This document shows positions 33,612 through 43,706 of a stretch of DNA of 64,000 bases, one piece after another; positions within the stretch are counted from its first letter, which is position 1; every line of letters begins with the position of its first letter. The translations under genes were made by a program, and so were the position numbers. The stretch spans positions 1,240,001-1,304,000 of the forward strand of contig JAGYVD010000010.1 in NCBI GenBank assembly GCA_021209875.1, written 5' to 3'. The DNA is from Rosellinia necatrix. Lineage: Eukaryota; Ascomycota; Sordariomycetes; Xylariales; Xylariaceae. Under the pieces are notes generated by a model, which was given only the letters and a program-made list of their open reading frames with translations, did not search any database and had not been told where the DNA came from.

Positions 33612-34904
33612 ATGGCGGAAGAGTTGCCCTGGGCCGAGCCGGCGTGGCTGAGCTCACTGGAGTCCCCCTACTATAACGACTCGCACCGGAGACTGCAGGC
33701 CTACGCGCGGAAGTTCTACGACGAGCACGTCATCCCGCACATGCTCGAGTGGGCGGAGAAGGGGGACTGCCCGGAGTCGGCGCGGGCCGCGTACCGGGCG
33801 TCCGGGCTGGCGTCGGTCGACGTCCCGCGGGAGTACCGGCCGGCGGGGGCGGACACGGTGGCGGGGATCCCGGTCGACGAGCTCGACACGTTCCACCGCG
33901 TCATCCTGACGGACGAGGGGTCGCGCGTCGAGGGCGGGGCGGGGATCGCGCTGGCGGGCGGGGCGAACGTGATCGGGCTGCCGCCGGTCGTCCGGCACGG
34001 CACGGAGGCGCAGAAGCGGCGCTGGCTGCCGGGCGCGCTGACGGGCGCGACGAGCTTCTGCCTCGGCATCACGGAGCCGGGCGGCGGCAGCGACGTGAGC
34101 GCGATCCGGACGACGGCGCGGCGGACGGCGGACGGGTCGCGCTACGTCGTCACGGGCACGAAGAAGTGGATCACGGGCAGCCCGTGGGCGACGCACATGA
34201 CGACGGCGGTGCGCACGGGGACCGCGGCGGCCGGCGCGGCCGGCATCTCGCTGCTCGTCGTCCCGCTGTCGCTGCCGGGCGTGTCCGTCGAGCGGATCGC
34301 GAACAGCGGCCAGGGCGCCGGCGGCGCCAGCTGGGTGCGCCTCGACGGCGTCGAGGTCCCCGCCGACCACCTGCTCGGCGCCGAGGGCGCCGGCTTCGCG
34401 CACATCATGGCCAACTTCAACGGCGAGCGCTTCGTCATGGCCGTCGGCTGCAACCGCAAGGCGCGCACGTGCCTCGCGGCCGCGCTCGCCTACGCGCGCG
34501 ACCGCGAGACCTTCGGCGCCCCGCTCGTCGGCCACCAGGTCATCCGGCACAAGCTCGTCCACCTCGCGCGCGAGGTCGAGGCGCACTGGGCCCGCCTCGA
34601 GCAGATCGCGTACCACGTCGAGCGGCGCGGGTGGCGGAGCGGGGACATCGCGGGGCCCGTCGCCATGGCCAAGATCTCGGGCGGGCGCATCCTCGAGCGC
34701 GCGGCGCGCGAGGCCCAGCAGGTCATGGGCGGCGTCGCGTACCAGCGCGGCGGCCCCGGCGGCGGCGGGCTCGTCGAGCAGATCGCCCGCGACCTCCGGA
34801 TGATGGTCGTCGGCGGCGGCTCCGAGGAGATACTGGGCGACCTGGCGTTCAGGGAGGAGATGAAGACGGCGAAGAGCAAGGCGAGGGCGAAGGCGAAATT
34901 GTAG
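33612..34904 (+). CDS. Acyl-CoA dehydrogenase family protein, peroxisomal signal AKL
   Basis: A 430-aa intronless flavoprotein of the acyl-CoA dehydrogenase family. FCLGITEPGGGSDVSAIRTTA (about residues 150-170) is the FAD/substrate signature. VTGTKKWITGS and RETFGAPLVGHQVIRHKL follow, and the C-terminal helix region is AQQVMGGVAYQRGG. The classical catalytic Glu position (IYEGT) reads VVGGGSEEIL here, so Glu is missing. A Glu in FNGER, on the helix used by isovaleryl-CoA-type enzymes, could serve instead. The last residues AKAKL end in AKL, a type 1 peroxisomal signal. GC content is very high, especially at third codon positions, against AT-rich flanks. It converges with the D-amino-acid oxidase gene 250 bases away. 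The true substrate is unknown. Confidence 0.88.
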   Translation: MAEELPWAEPAWLSSLESPYYNDSHRRLQAYARKFYDEHVIPHMLEWAEKGDCPESARAAYRASGLASVDVPREYRPAGADTVAGIPVDELDTFHRVILTDEGSRVEGGAGIALAGGANVIGLPPVVRHGTEAQKRRWLPGALTGATSFCLGITEPGGGSDVSAIRTTARRTADGSRYVVTGTKKWITGSPWATHMTTAVRTGTAAAGAAGISLLVVPLSLPGVSVERIANSGQGAGGASWVRLDGVEVPADHLLGAEGAGFAHIMANFNGERFVMAVGCNRKARTCLAAALAYARDRETFGAPLVGHQVIRHKLVHLAREVEAHWARLEQIAYHVERRGWRSGDIAGPVAMAKISGGRILERAAREAQQVMGGVAYQRGGPGGGGLVEQIARDLRMMVVGGGSEEILGDLAFREEMKTAKSKARAKAKL

Positions 34905-35157
34905 GGCCACATGTGCGAACAAAGCCCAGCGCAAAGGTCGCGGTGCCGAGGATTATGTGTATATTAGATTGTCTTACCCCTTCTGTGTCCCCTCGTGCCA
35001 TCCGACTGCGTTTATGAGTTTAGTTAGAAATAACTTACACTGGGTCTATACCCCAGCTGGTGCCAGAAAACCAACAACGGATCACATGTGCTGTTGATCT
35101 TGTCTACGCCTATATTCTGAACTGAAATCAGTTGAAGAGGCTTCATGTAGCCATCCT

Positions 35158-36505
35158 TCATAGTTTGGCCTGACCCTGGCTAGCCGCCATACCGGCCGAC
35201 CCAAGATGCGCGGCGAGCAGCTGTCCTACCTTATCCGCAACACCCCAGCTCAGCTCGTAGCCACGTCCTCCCAAGCCGTAGGCATGAATGATACATCTAT
35301 TACCCTGGCCAATCTCCTTCTCCAATCGCATGCCACCCTTCCGGGTTGGGCGTCTGCCGACAATATCTTTGATGACGGTGAACTTACCCTCGGGGCCTAG
35401 AATGTCTGGGTACATAGCCGCAAAGTTGCTCAGTAGTTTCTCCCTAAGCTCAAGCGACGGGTTCGGGTTCCAGTCATTCGGTATCTTTGTCCCCCCGATA
35501 ACAGTGCCGCCCTCAAAGCCGCGTGGGACATTAAACGTCGGCATTCCTTTTGCGTTTAATCTCGTGACCGTGACAGGACAGGTGTTAGCTACGAGGCATG
35601 TTTGACCTGTTGCTGTTAGTTCAATGTATTTTAACGACTTATCTCGATACTGACTCACCCGTCGTGATAAAAACGTCGTGATCACCAAATCCGATGCCTG
35701 AAGCATTAATGAGTATATCAATAGGGCTCAAATCTTTTATCTCGAATACTTCAAGAGGATCACGAATCTCCCTTTTGACTGCGACAATAATCATAATAAT
35801 AATAATCAGTAAAATGCGAGGGGGGTGAAAGATGTGGCATGAAATCAATAGATTCCTCTATATCTATGCGCACGCCTACGTAATCCGACCCAAAAGGAAC
35901 CGAGGTTAACTTACGGATTTTACCACCCCTATAAGCGAACCGCCGTAGCAAGAAAGCGCAATAAACCATGGGGTTAAGACACCAGGTATCATACTCGTAC
36001 CCCAACTGCACACCTTCTGGCAGCTCTTCTTTAGCGTGGAACCGGAACCCCCTCATCCCAAATTGACCCCGCGCCCTATCCTCGGTGAGCGAAGTTTGGG
36101 CCAGTTCGGGTGCCTCGAAATAGTCGTAAGCCTTCAGGAAGGTGATGCCGGCTTCGGGATGCTCGTCGTGAATGGAGCGCATCTTTTCCCATGTCAACAA
36201 TGCCATGGCATGTTCACGGGCTTCCTGGGAGTCTGGCCCCGCATCCGGAGGCGGTAGGATGAAGCGGTTGTGTGCGCCACCCCAGGGCGATGTGTAGTTA
36301 ATCTGTGTGGTGGCATCGATGGTCTCAAAGCCGCTGGGAAAGTCCTTTGCGACTATTGCTACGTTGTGGCCGGCCTCTTGGATGCGCAAGGCGCAACTGA
36401 GACCAGTCACGCCCGCGCTGTGATTGAGCTGGGCGTCAGTCGCGCTTTCAGCATGATAGAAGGGATAGAGTCGTGTGCATACCCGATGATAACGATGTTG
36501 GCCAT
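35158..36505 (-). CDS. D-amino-acid oxidase, peroxisomal
   Basis: Oxidises D-amino acids to 2-oxo acids, ammonia and H2O2 using FAD. Four exons were worked out: 36505-36483 (only 23 nt), 36417-35915, 35778-35659 and 35606-35158; the product is 364 aa, the usual length. The first intron interrupts the dinucleotide-binding motif, and splicing gives MANIVIIGAGVTGLSCAL with GxGxxG. Further features are TSPWGGAHNRF, PIDILINASGIG (family NATG-like block), GTVIGGTK and the C-terminal signature CIIHAYGLGGRGYELSWGVA with the conserved Tyr and Arg-Gly. It ends in QAKL, a type 1 peroxisomal signal. Introns of 65, 136 and 52 nt all fit GT-AG and preserve frame. Confidence 0.93.
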
Positions 36506-38386
36506 CTCTGTTTCTCTCTCGGCAGAGTGTTTAGAGCAAGCAACATGTGCGATGCTCGGAAAGGCGACAAATGTTTAAGCGTGTCCCTTATTTAGGACAG
36601 TTACCCTGGACGCAAGTAGAGGATGAAAATGGTTCGTTAAGTATAATGATACGATGATGCCACAACTTAGAGTAACTAGTAATAACTGATCCGGATATTA
36701 AATAAGATGAATAGAATGCTGCCTGATAAAACAAAATTTACATAATGGCTCGATACCAGATTGGGAGAACAGAGGCCTCTCGGGGCCGTAACTTAACCAG
36801 GCAGTCCGGGGTCGGAGGGCATCGGTGGGGTGTTATCGCCGCTTCTGCAAGCTAACGGATCGGAACTCTGACCCCGCGAGCCCAATGCAAGCTTCAGAGG
36901 TTAGGTATTATGCAAACGCGCTCTTATGTAATATAATTAGCTGGCTACTGCCTTGCTTCAGTGATATATAAGTAGATTTACGGGGGGCAGGGGGCATCTA
37001 TAAAATGAATTTCACGATATCGAGACTGACTTCGTAAGATGGGCGTAGCTAACCAATGGTGTCTGCATAGAGACCAGTTTGGGTTCTCATGCTCGCCAAC
37101 AAGACCGATAATAGAAAAGATAACTAACTATGTTTTTCAGCTATTAGGCTTTAATATCTTGCTTACCTTATCGATTCGGCTAGTGCTGCACTTTACGTTG
37201 TGCTGAAACCCCACAAAGAACCCCCAGCACCGTTACAATAAATATGTGGAGCTCTTAATTATGTATTATCCACTCAGAATTCAACCAGTTCTTGGCAGGT
37301 TTCCTAGTGTAATGGTTATCACAGCGGATTCTGATTCCGCTAATCTGGGTTCGATTCCCAGGGAGACCTTAACATGTGCGCCTTCATTTTTGTTCATTCT
37401 GCCGAAATACAAAGTTCAAGTTTTCAATAAAATAAAAGGCTCGTATTTAAGAGGATACTTCTCGCGATAATCATAGATGGTAGTCTGCCAATAAGGTGAC
37501 GCATCGCAGGGTACTAATTACTCGTTGAAGGGAACCTGAATGAAAGCAAGATCAGGGCACAGATCAGAAAGGCTTGCTGCTTGTTCTCTTCTCTTTAGAA
37601 GGTAAAACGGAATTTCTATTCAAACGGGAATTGTAAGCTCTACAGGGCTCTGTTTATGGCCTCGGCCGCACTGCCGCTAGGGAACTCCGCGGACCAGAAG
37701 TATGTGTGCACACCTTTTAAATATTTTGCCGTGTTAAGCTCTACAATTACAGAAGTAGTCAGAGGCTAAAAGTTAGACCTTGGTTGATGAATTTATTCGA
37801 TTCCTTAAAATGTTTTAGATCCCGCAAGAGGTGCATGAATTTAGGCATCATTGCCGACACGAAATTCTAGGTGATTAATATTAGAATCAGCATGGCTGCC
37901 AAAAGATAGTACCCCGCGTCCCAGCTAGCCACTCATGCAACATACTATTGAAAAACCATACTCCAAGCGGGTCTCAGGCCCGTGCCTTTGGCGCTGTGAG
38001 TGCTGCATATGCCCAAGACACCCCGGACGGCGCAGGTGATAGGTCAATCAACACAGGTATGCATATTAGGTTAGGTTTCCTTAGGCATAACTGCTTTAGC
38101 AATTATAACCGAACGATCTTGTTTTCGTATATTATCTTGTCAGAGAAAACAGCAGGGCGTAATACAATCCAGCGGATAGTGCCGACTTGGAAATGACCAG
38201 CTTCGGAAGGCGTATAAAATCAATTAAGGATAGCACTCCAACTTCAATGCTCACCGTTAATAACCATTAACTTGTTCGACACCAAGCATCATATTATCAA
38301 GTCCAGCTTTCCGTTTCTCCCCAACTCCATCCAGCCTCGTACGCTATCACGACCGAATCAAGCGTTTAGCTTACGTTTACCATACG
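36506..38386. other. Intergenic with a tRNA gene
   Basis: 1.9 kb between the D-amino-acid oxidase start and the first HET-domain gene. Apart from the tRNA-Gln at 37298-37369 nothing was identified; the remainder is AT-rich. Confidence 0.5.
37298..37369 (+). tRNA. tRNA-Gln (anticodon CTG)
   Basis: The 72-nt sequence folds as a cloverleaf. The acceptor stem is GGTTTCC/GGAGACC with one G-U pair and discriminator T. The D arm is GTG/CAC, the anticodon stem GCGGA/TCCGC with loop TTCTGAT (anticodon CTG, reads CAG), and the T arm CTGGG/CCCAG with loop TTCGATT. No intron is present. A run of T residues follows some 20 bases downstream (CATTTTTG). Confidence 0.95.
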
Positions 38387-40411
38387 ATGAATAACCAACC
38401 CCCTGAGCCATTTGCCCACGCCGGCCTCTTGGATGGCTACTTTCGCCTTGTGACTCTGAAGCCAAACGACACAGAAGATGGGATAATATCATGTGATCTG
38501 AATGATATACCGCTTGAGAAAGCAAAAGATGAGGGATACACTGCCCTATCTCATTCCTGGAGCGACTCGAAAGGCCAAGGGAAGCACGACATCCTCGTTA
38601 ACCGCAAATCATTTCAAGTGCCGGAAAATATATGGCAACTATTCAAACAGTTACTACCTAGACCAGGGTCGAAGCCACTGAAGATATGGATTGATGCTCT
38701 TTGCATCAACACGGCAAATAAGGAGGAACAAACCGCCCAGGTCAAGATTATGGGGAAAATATACGCCAACTCGCAGGATGGGGTGCTCTGGCTAGGGACG
38801 CGAACTGGAGAGGACGAATCCGGGTACGGCCAAGAGTTAATGAAAGCATTGACAGTTCTGAAGTGTTCCGGCGATGATTTCGCAACGTATTTCACCAAGG
38901 TAGGCCAAAGGGCGCATGCAAAGGACGAGTACAAACCCGCATTCAACGCTCTCAGAGAATGGCTCGGTGTGAGTTGGTGGAAACGAGTTTGGGTGATACA
39001 GGAAATCGTCTTGCCACCCACAGTCAAATTCCAGTATGGGGCCACGGTGATTCAGTACCATGTCTTGCAGGAGGCGATGGAGGGTCTTGGTGCCCATGGC
39101 GCCAAAGAGAGGGATATTATCGATCGTCTCACGGACGAGGAATTCAACCCCTTACTGGATTTCAAGCAAATTGTCGGGCCAATGATTACAACTCGAGAAA
39201 CATGGCAGAAAGAGCTCCTGGACCCTGGACTTAAAACCTTGACCTTGCCCGGTCTTCGCAGGCAATTTGCCACGTCCGAGGCATCGCGGCAACAAGACCT
39301 CTTCTACGGTCTTTTGGGAATGGTTAACAACTGGGGCCCCGGAAAAGCCCTTCAGCCCAACTACGTTATCCATCAGTCTGAAGCGATTCGAGAGGCGGTT
39401 CACTGCTGCCTTGAGGTCGAGAACAATCTTGAGTTTCTTCAAGGTGTCAGGAACCGAGAGCACAAAGATCCATATTTTTCGTGGTTGGCCGACTTTCATG
39501 TGCAACCAACCCCGTCAAATATTGCCTGGGGAGAACGAGAGCGTCTCAAGATGGCCCAGCGATTGCCCAGCGCCCCGTTAAAAGAGAACCATACACCACA
39601 GCTACTAGAAGATGGAACACTATACTTGAAGGGGATGAAAGTGGACAAGGTCAAGAAGGTCGGACGCGAATGCGAACCCGAAACACATGTTGAGAACGTG
39701 CCCAGTGTGCTCAAGAATTGGATGGAGCTGGTATTTGGGACATCCGATGTAACCTGGCCTGAAATGCCGCCAAATCCGACAGCGGATAAGACTCTCAAAT
39801 CGCAGGATATGTTTTGGAGGGCCATCCTCAACGGTTGCGTTCCTGCTTACGGGAATGAGCAGTATACAGATGCCACTGATCTGGATTACAAAACGCTAAC
39901 CACCCTCTGGGGTATTCTAAAGAGGTTCAATCTAAAATCTCTCGATGACGAAATAGTCCAGACGCTCTCAACACCATTCCCGACATTACTAACACTCGTT
40001 GGAGAACTGGTAATAGGCGCCGTGCCCCAGGATGTTCTAAAGGAGGTAAAGGGCATATTCGGGACGTTTGCCAGTGACTTTATTAATCCCGGAAGCGAGG
40101 GGAATAAGGAGCAAACCGAGGAGTCAATTTTCGCGAACGCTCCTAACCTAACATATCATCTCCTTATATGCCTATGGAAGCGACGAATGATCGTCACCGA
40201 AGACATCATCACCAAAGATGAACGTATTGGCTTAGCGCCTAGTGGGGTCAACGTAGGCGACTTTGTGTGCCGTCTCCAGGGTTCCAAAGTTCCATTCATT
40301 GTGCGAGAGAGCTCTGATGGGACGACCTATAATATTATCGGCGATGCTTATGTCCACGGACTAATGGGGGAGGAACTGACCACGAAGTGGGAAGATATCG
40401 CGCTGCATTAA
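38387..40411 (+). CDS. HET-domain protein 1 (heterokaryon incompatibility type)
   Basis: A 674-aa intronless protein with an N-terminal HET domain, found in fungal allorecognition proteins that trigger cell death. The first block reads YTALSHSWSD (about residues 45-54), a variant of the usual ALSYxWG. The second is LKIWIDALCINTANKEEQTAQVKIMGKIY, the strongest match, and the third is WWKRVWVIQEIVLPP. The C-terminus carries the module common to these proteins, GDFVCRLQGSKVPFIVRE then YNIIGDAYVHGLMGEE. No NACHT, ankyrin or transmembrane part is visible. It points away from the unrelated tRNA gene upstream and converges with the second HET gene. Which partner or cue it senses is unknown. Confidence 0.9.
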   Translation: MNNQPPEPFAHAGLLDGYFRLVTLKPNDTEDGIISCDLNDIPLEKAKDEGYTALSHSWSDSKGQGKHDILVNRKSFQVPENIWQLFKQLLPRPGSKPLKIWIDALCINTANKEEQTAQVKIMGKIYANSQDGVLWLGTRTGEDESGYGQELMKALTVLKCSGDDFATYFTKVGQRAHAKDEYKPAFNALREWLGVSWWKRVWVIQEIVLPPTVKFQYGATVIQYHVLQEAMEGLGAHGAKERDIIDRLTDEEFNPLLDFKQIVGPMITTRETWQKELLDPGLKTLTLPGLRRQFATSEASRQQDLFYGLLGMVNNWGPGKALQPNYVIHQSEAIREAVHCCLEVENNLEFLQGVRNREHKDPYFSWLADFHVQPTPSNIAWGERERLKMAQRLPSAPLKENHTPQLLEDGTLYLKGMKVDKVKKVGRECEPETHVENVPSVLKNWMELVFGTSDVTWPEMPPNPTADKTLKSQDMFWRAILNGCVPAYGNEQYTDATDLDYKTLTTLWGILKRFNLKSLDDEIVQTLSTPFPTLLTLVGELVIGAVPQDVLKEVKGIFGTFASDFINPGSEGNKEQTEESIFANAPNLTYHLLICLWKRRMIVTEDIITKDERIGLAPSGVNVGDFVCRLQGSKVPFIVRESSDGTTYNIIGDAYVHGLMGEELTTKWEDIALH

Positions 40412-41321
40412 GGGTTGATAGCGCTTCGGATTGGTGACTAGTGAGCAGCGCCCGTAGGCCTCACGCGTTTCTTTCTGATACCTAGGTCGCGGTACAAATA
40501 TAACCTCACAGGAGGAACCAGCACTTATTTTCCTTGGATATGTTATGTAAACAGGCACTATAGTAACAGTTATATTAACGTGTTTCTCTCATGATTCAGG
40601 CACGATGGTAATTCGGTTCTGCGACTTTGTGCAATCATTCCCTGAGTGACACTTTCCCTCACGATGCCGTCCGCATAAAGTCTTATTATACGAACCTTTC
40701 CTTCGGGAAGTCTTCTTTTGTAAGCAGGCGCTTACACCTAAGCTGTATTAAATATCCTAGACATAAACACTAAATTGAACTCTTCATCTCTCGCGATACT
40801 ACTCATGCCTACCAGACCGTGACCGTAATCTTGTTAATTTTAGCTCACTGAATATAAAGCAAAGAGTTCAGCTACTCCCTTAAACTGGTTTTTTTAAACT
40901 TGATATTTTTATTTAAAACTTTTGTAGGATGTACTCAGGGTACTAAGGCAATATTAAGTCTATAGGTATGTCTATCAAGCTAGATATTATCATATTGTTA
41001 TTTTCTTCTATTTGACCTTTTCTCCTTTTTCTATTGATATCCACCTAGAGATTCTTCTTAACGTCTAACTCAGCAGCTTTTTAAAATTCGAGAGTTATGC
41101 ATGCTTTAGTAGCGTTGGACATGTGATATTGCACAATGTTAAAGGAGACGCAATACAAGTGTAGGATCTGGCCGTAGAGATGCACTCTCATGTATGTAGG
41201 CTCTAGGTAAATATTATTAAATAATTAATCCCTTTCTTGGTCATATGTAAAAATTCGGTGATCTTTTTCTATCTTTTATTGTGTAGGTACTGCCACATTT
41301 AACGAATATTCCAGATAAAAG
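40412..41321. other. AT-rich spacer between convergent HET genes
   Basis: 910 bases, strongly AT-rich from 40850 onward, with T and A tracts. Nothing resembling a gene was found. Confidence 0.5.
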
Positions 41322-43706
41322 CTATAGTAAAACAAAGGTCTCCGCCTCACCCACAGCAGCCTCCATTCCCTCTCCATTCATAAGACCATCCGCGAAGCAC
41401 TCACCCACGAGCTCGTATCTCGGTATTTTCGCCTGTTTCGGATCGTGAGGCGCCGCTACTCGTCGAAGCAAATAGGGTACCTTGCCGCCATGCAGCACAG
41501 CCACAACGTCCCCCTTGTTCGCCCTCCAGGGGCACAATCCGTAGAGTCCGTTCGAAGCGATGAAAAAACATTCCTCGATGCAACTCGGCAACCCGACGTC
41601 GGGACGGTACCGCTTATATGGTTTGCTATGGCGCCCCGCCCGGGGCCTTAGGGCATGCGACGGCGGCCCTGGGATATATCCCGCGTGCGCCGCCAGATGG
41701 TAATGAAATATCTGGAGCCACTGAGTCTGATCGATTCTCGCATCTTCCCTCTTGCTGTTGCCCGGCCGCGACCACGCACCCGTGTGCCCACACGGGTCGA
41801 ATATGTGGTTGAAAACCGCACGAAACATGCCGCCGCCGCCTTGGGCTGCGGCGGAGGCGGCGTCCGTCCCCGTGTACGGATACACCATTTCTATGGGGGG
41901 ATGGGCTATGGCTACGATTTTGGTGATCGTGCGGCCGCGGAGGACAAGCGCCAGGCGATCGTGGGGGCCGGGGCCCGGGTGGAGGAGGTAGCGCTCCTCC
42001 GGGGGTATCTCTCGCGTCTTGTGCCCTGCGGCCTGGAACACCGAGGAGAACTGCTCGATCAGGGTCATGCGCGACCAATCCGGGTGGCCGTCGGTCGCGA
42101 GGGCCCAGGTTGGGCGCGGAATGTGCATCTCGGCGCGTTCGTCGTCGTCGCCGAGCGTTCGTCGCCACGCCCTGGTCGGCTGGCAGTGGATAAAGGACAA
42201 AATGTCGAGACTGTTGTGCTCGACGATCCACCACCGGGTGAAGTCGGCCATGACGTTCCCCAATGATTGTTCGTAGTTTGGCCGCAGAGCGAGTGGGATC
42301 CGGTCCGCTACGCGGGTCTCTCGACCAAGGGCGAGCAAGCCAAAAAGCTTGTCTCGGGGGTTAGTAGCCTTGAGATCCAAGGCGGTGAGGAAAACTTCGA
42401 GGATACTCAACGGTTCTGCTTCTCGATTACTACTACTAGCTAGTGTTTTCCAAACAGCCGGCATGGCCATCTTGATATCCAAGGTCGGCTCTGAGAGCAA
42501 GTCATCGTTCGCATTGATGGCGTCGTTGAGCGCAAGTAGCTCCCGCCAGTCTATTACCTCTGCCCCGTAATGAACGAAGGTCTGCCGGGACAGGAGAGCC
42601 TCCTGAAGGACCCATACACGGTGGAACCATGGGATCAAGAAAAAGGCGTGTATTAAATGCGCAAAATGAGGTCCATCGCTACCCGACGACAGTCGGATCG
42701 CGTGAGAATCGAAATACCGCGAGTGATGATATTTAAAGATTTCGTACATGCTGGCGGTGGACACCCGCTCCTGTTGCTGGGTGACACTCAATAGATCTTC
42801 CACACACGCTGTATGCTTTGTTGGACCGGGGCAGCGGCATTGATCACCGCCGCGACAGTCGCCGTGGTTGTAGTTGTATATGTCATGAAACACTCGCAAC
42901 GCCGCTTCGAAGCCGGGGTTCTCGTCGCCAAGCCAAATATGTACTACCTTAGCACGAGAATAGATACTTCCCATGATACTGACTTGGCGGACTCGCTCTT
43001 CATGGTTGCCTTGGTCAATACACAACGCGTCAATCCAGATCCGCAACGGCCTGTCCTGGACCCGGAACCGTCGAATAACTCTCTCAATTGTCCGGCCGAC
43101 ACGAAACGGGCCGCTACCAACAATACTTTCGATTTCGAGAACGTTGTCCACTGTATCCAGAGAATCCCCCCAGCAATAGGAAAGGGCGTGAAAGCCTTCC
43201 TGCTCGTCGTCAAACCTATCTAGGGAGACGGATTCGAAGTGAGCGTGAATGATATCGTCGAATGCGCCGGGTTTAACCACTAGCACCCGGATCTGCTGGT
43301 CTTCGTGTTTGAGCGGCTGATATGGAATAGCAGCAACTGGCTCAGGCGCCGGCTTTTGGGTTACCTGCGGCTGATACTCGATCTCGATGCTAGCTTCGAG
43401 AACGATGTTTACCCAGCCCGGGAACGTAGCCTTCGGGATGAGTTGGACGACGTCGTCCGACTGGAGTGCTTGTAGCCACGCCCTTCGGCGCGAGTGAGGC
43501 GGCTCATTCGCGATGTCCAGGCGAGTAGTGGCTCGGAACGGCTCATCGTTCGCCACACGGTTGGAATGGATCTTCACCGGCCCCAAATCACATATTCCCC
43601 CGGGGCGCCGCAGCCGGGTCTCGAATCCGGAGAAGGATGTCGCTTTATTGTCTGCCCAGCCTTGGTTGGCCTTGTCAGCGCAGGGTGGCCAGCACTCATT
43701 GCTCAC
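41322..43706 (-). CDS. HET-domain protein 2 (heterokaryon incompatibility type)
   Basis: A 794-aa intronless HET-domain protein. A segment before the domain, SRRRAWLQALQSDDVVQLIPKATFPGWVN (about residues 72-100), resembles a module often fused to fungal HET and NLR proteins. The HET blocks are canonical: FHALSYCWGDSL, LRIWIDALCIDQGNHEERVRQVSIMGSIYSRA and HRVWVLQEALLSRQTFV. Between them is a Cys/His-rich loop (GDCRGGDQCRCPGPTKHTACVED). The C-terminus has GDVVAVLHGGKVPYLLRR and YELVGECFADGLMNGEG, as in HET-domain protein 1. GC content rises in 41640-42180. ATG 43706 gives an odd, poorly structured first 50 residues, so the start may lie elsewhere. Confidence 0.88.
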   Translation of the reverse strand: MSNECWPPCADKANQGWADNKATSFSGFETRLRRPGGICDLGPVKIHSNRVANDEPFRATTRLDIANEPPHSRRRAWLQALQSDDVVQLIPKATFPGWVNIVLEASIEIEYQPQVTQKPAPEPVAAIPYQPLKHEDQQIRVLVVKPGAFDDIIHAHFESVSLDRFDDEQEGFHALSYCWGDSLDTVDNVLEIESIVGSGPFRVGRTIERVIRRFRVQDRPLRIWIDALCIDQGNHEERVRQVSIMGSIYSRAKVVHIWLGDENPGFEAALRVFHDIYNYNHGDCRGGDQCRCPGPTKHTACVEDLLSVTQQQERVSTASMYEIFKYHHSRYFDSHAIRLSSGSDGPHFAHLIHAFFLIPWFHRVWVLQEALLSRQTFVHYGAEVIDWRELLALNDAINANDDLLSEPTLDIKMAMPAVWKTLASSSNREAEPLSILEVFLTALDLKATNPRDKLFGLLALGRETRVADRIPLALRPNYEQSLGNVMADFTRWWIVEHNSLDILSFIHCQPTRAWRRTLGDDDERAEMHIPRPTWALATDGHPDWSRMTLIEQFSSVFQAAGHKTREIPPEERYLLHPGPGPHDRLALVLRGRTITKIVAIAHPPIEMVYPYTGTDAASAAAQGGGGMFRAVFNHIFDPCGHTGAWSRPGNSKREDARIDQTQWLQIFHYHLAAHAGYIPGPPSHALRPRAGRHSKPYKRYRPDVGLPSCIEECFFIASNGLYGLCPWRANKGDVVAVLHGGKVPYLLRRVAAPHDPKQAKIPRYELVGECFADGLMNGEGMEAAVGEAETFVLL

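Noticed and set aside
33612..34904. Horizontal transfer of the GC-rich acyl-CoA dehydrogenase gene from bacteria
   Set aside because: Composition is matched by Mdm12 and GH45 in the same window, so GC content is no evidence of transfer here.
33654..34934. 426-aa minus-strand ORF (and a 422-aa plus-strand ORF at 33749-35017) over the acyl-CoA dehydrogenase gene
   Set aside because: They are Arg/Ala/Gly-rich shadows produced by extreme GC content; only the 33612-34904 frame has family motifs.
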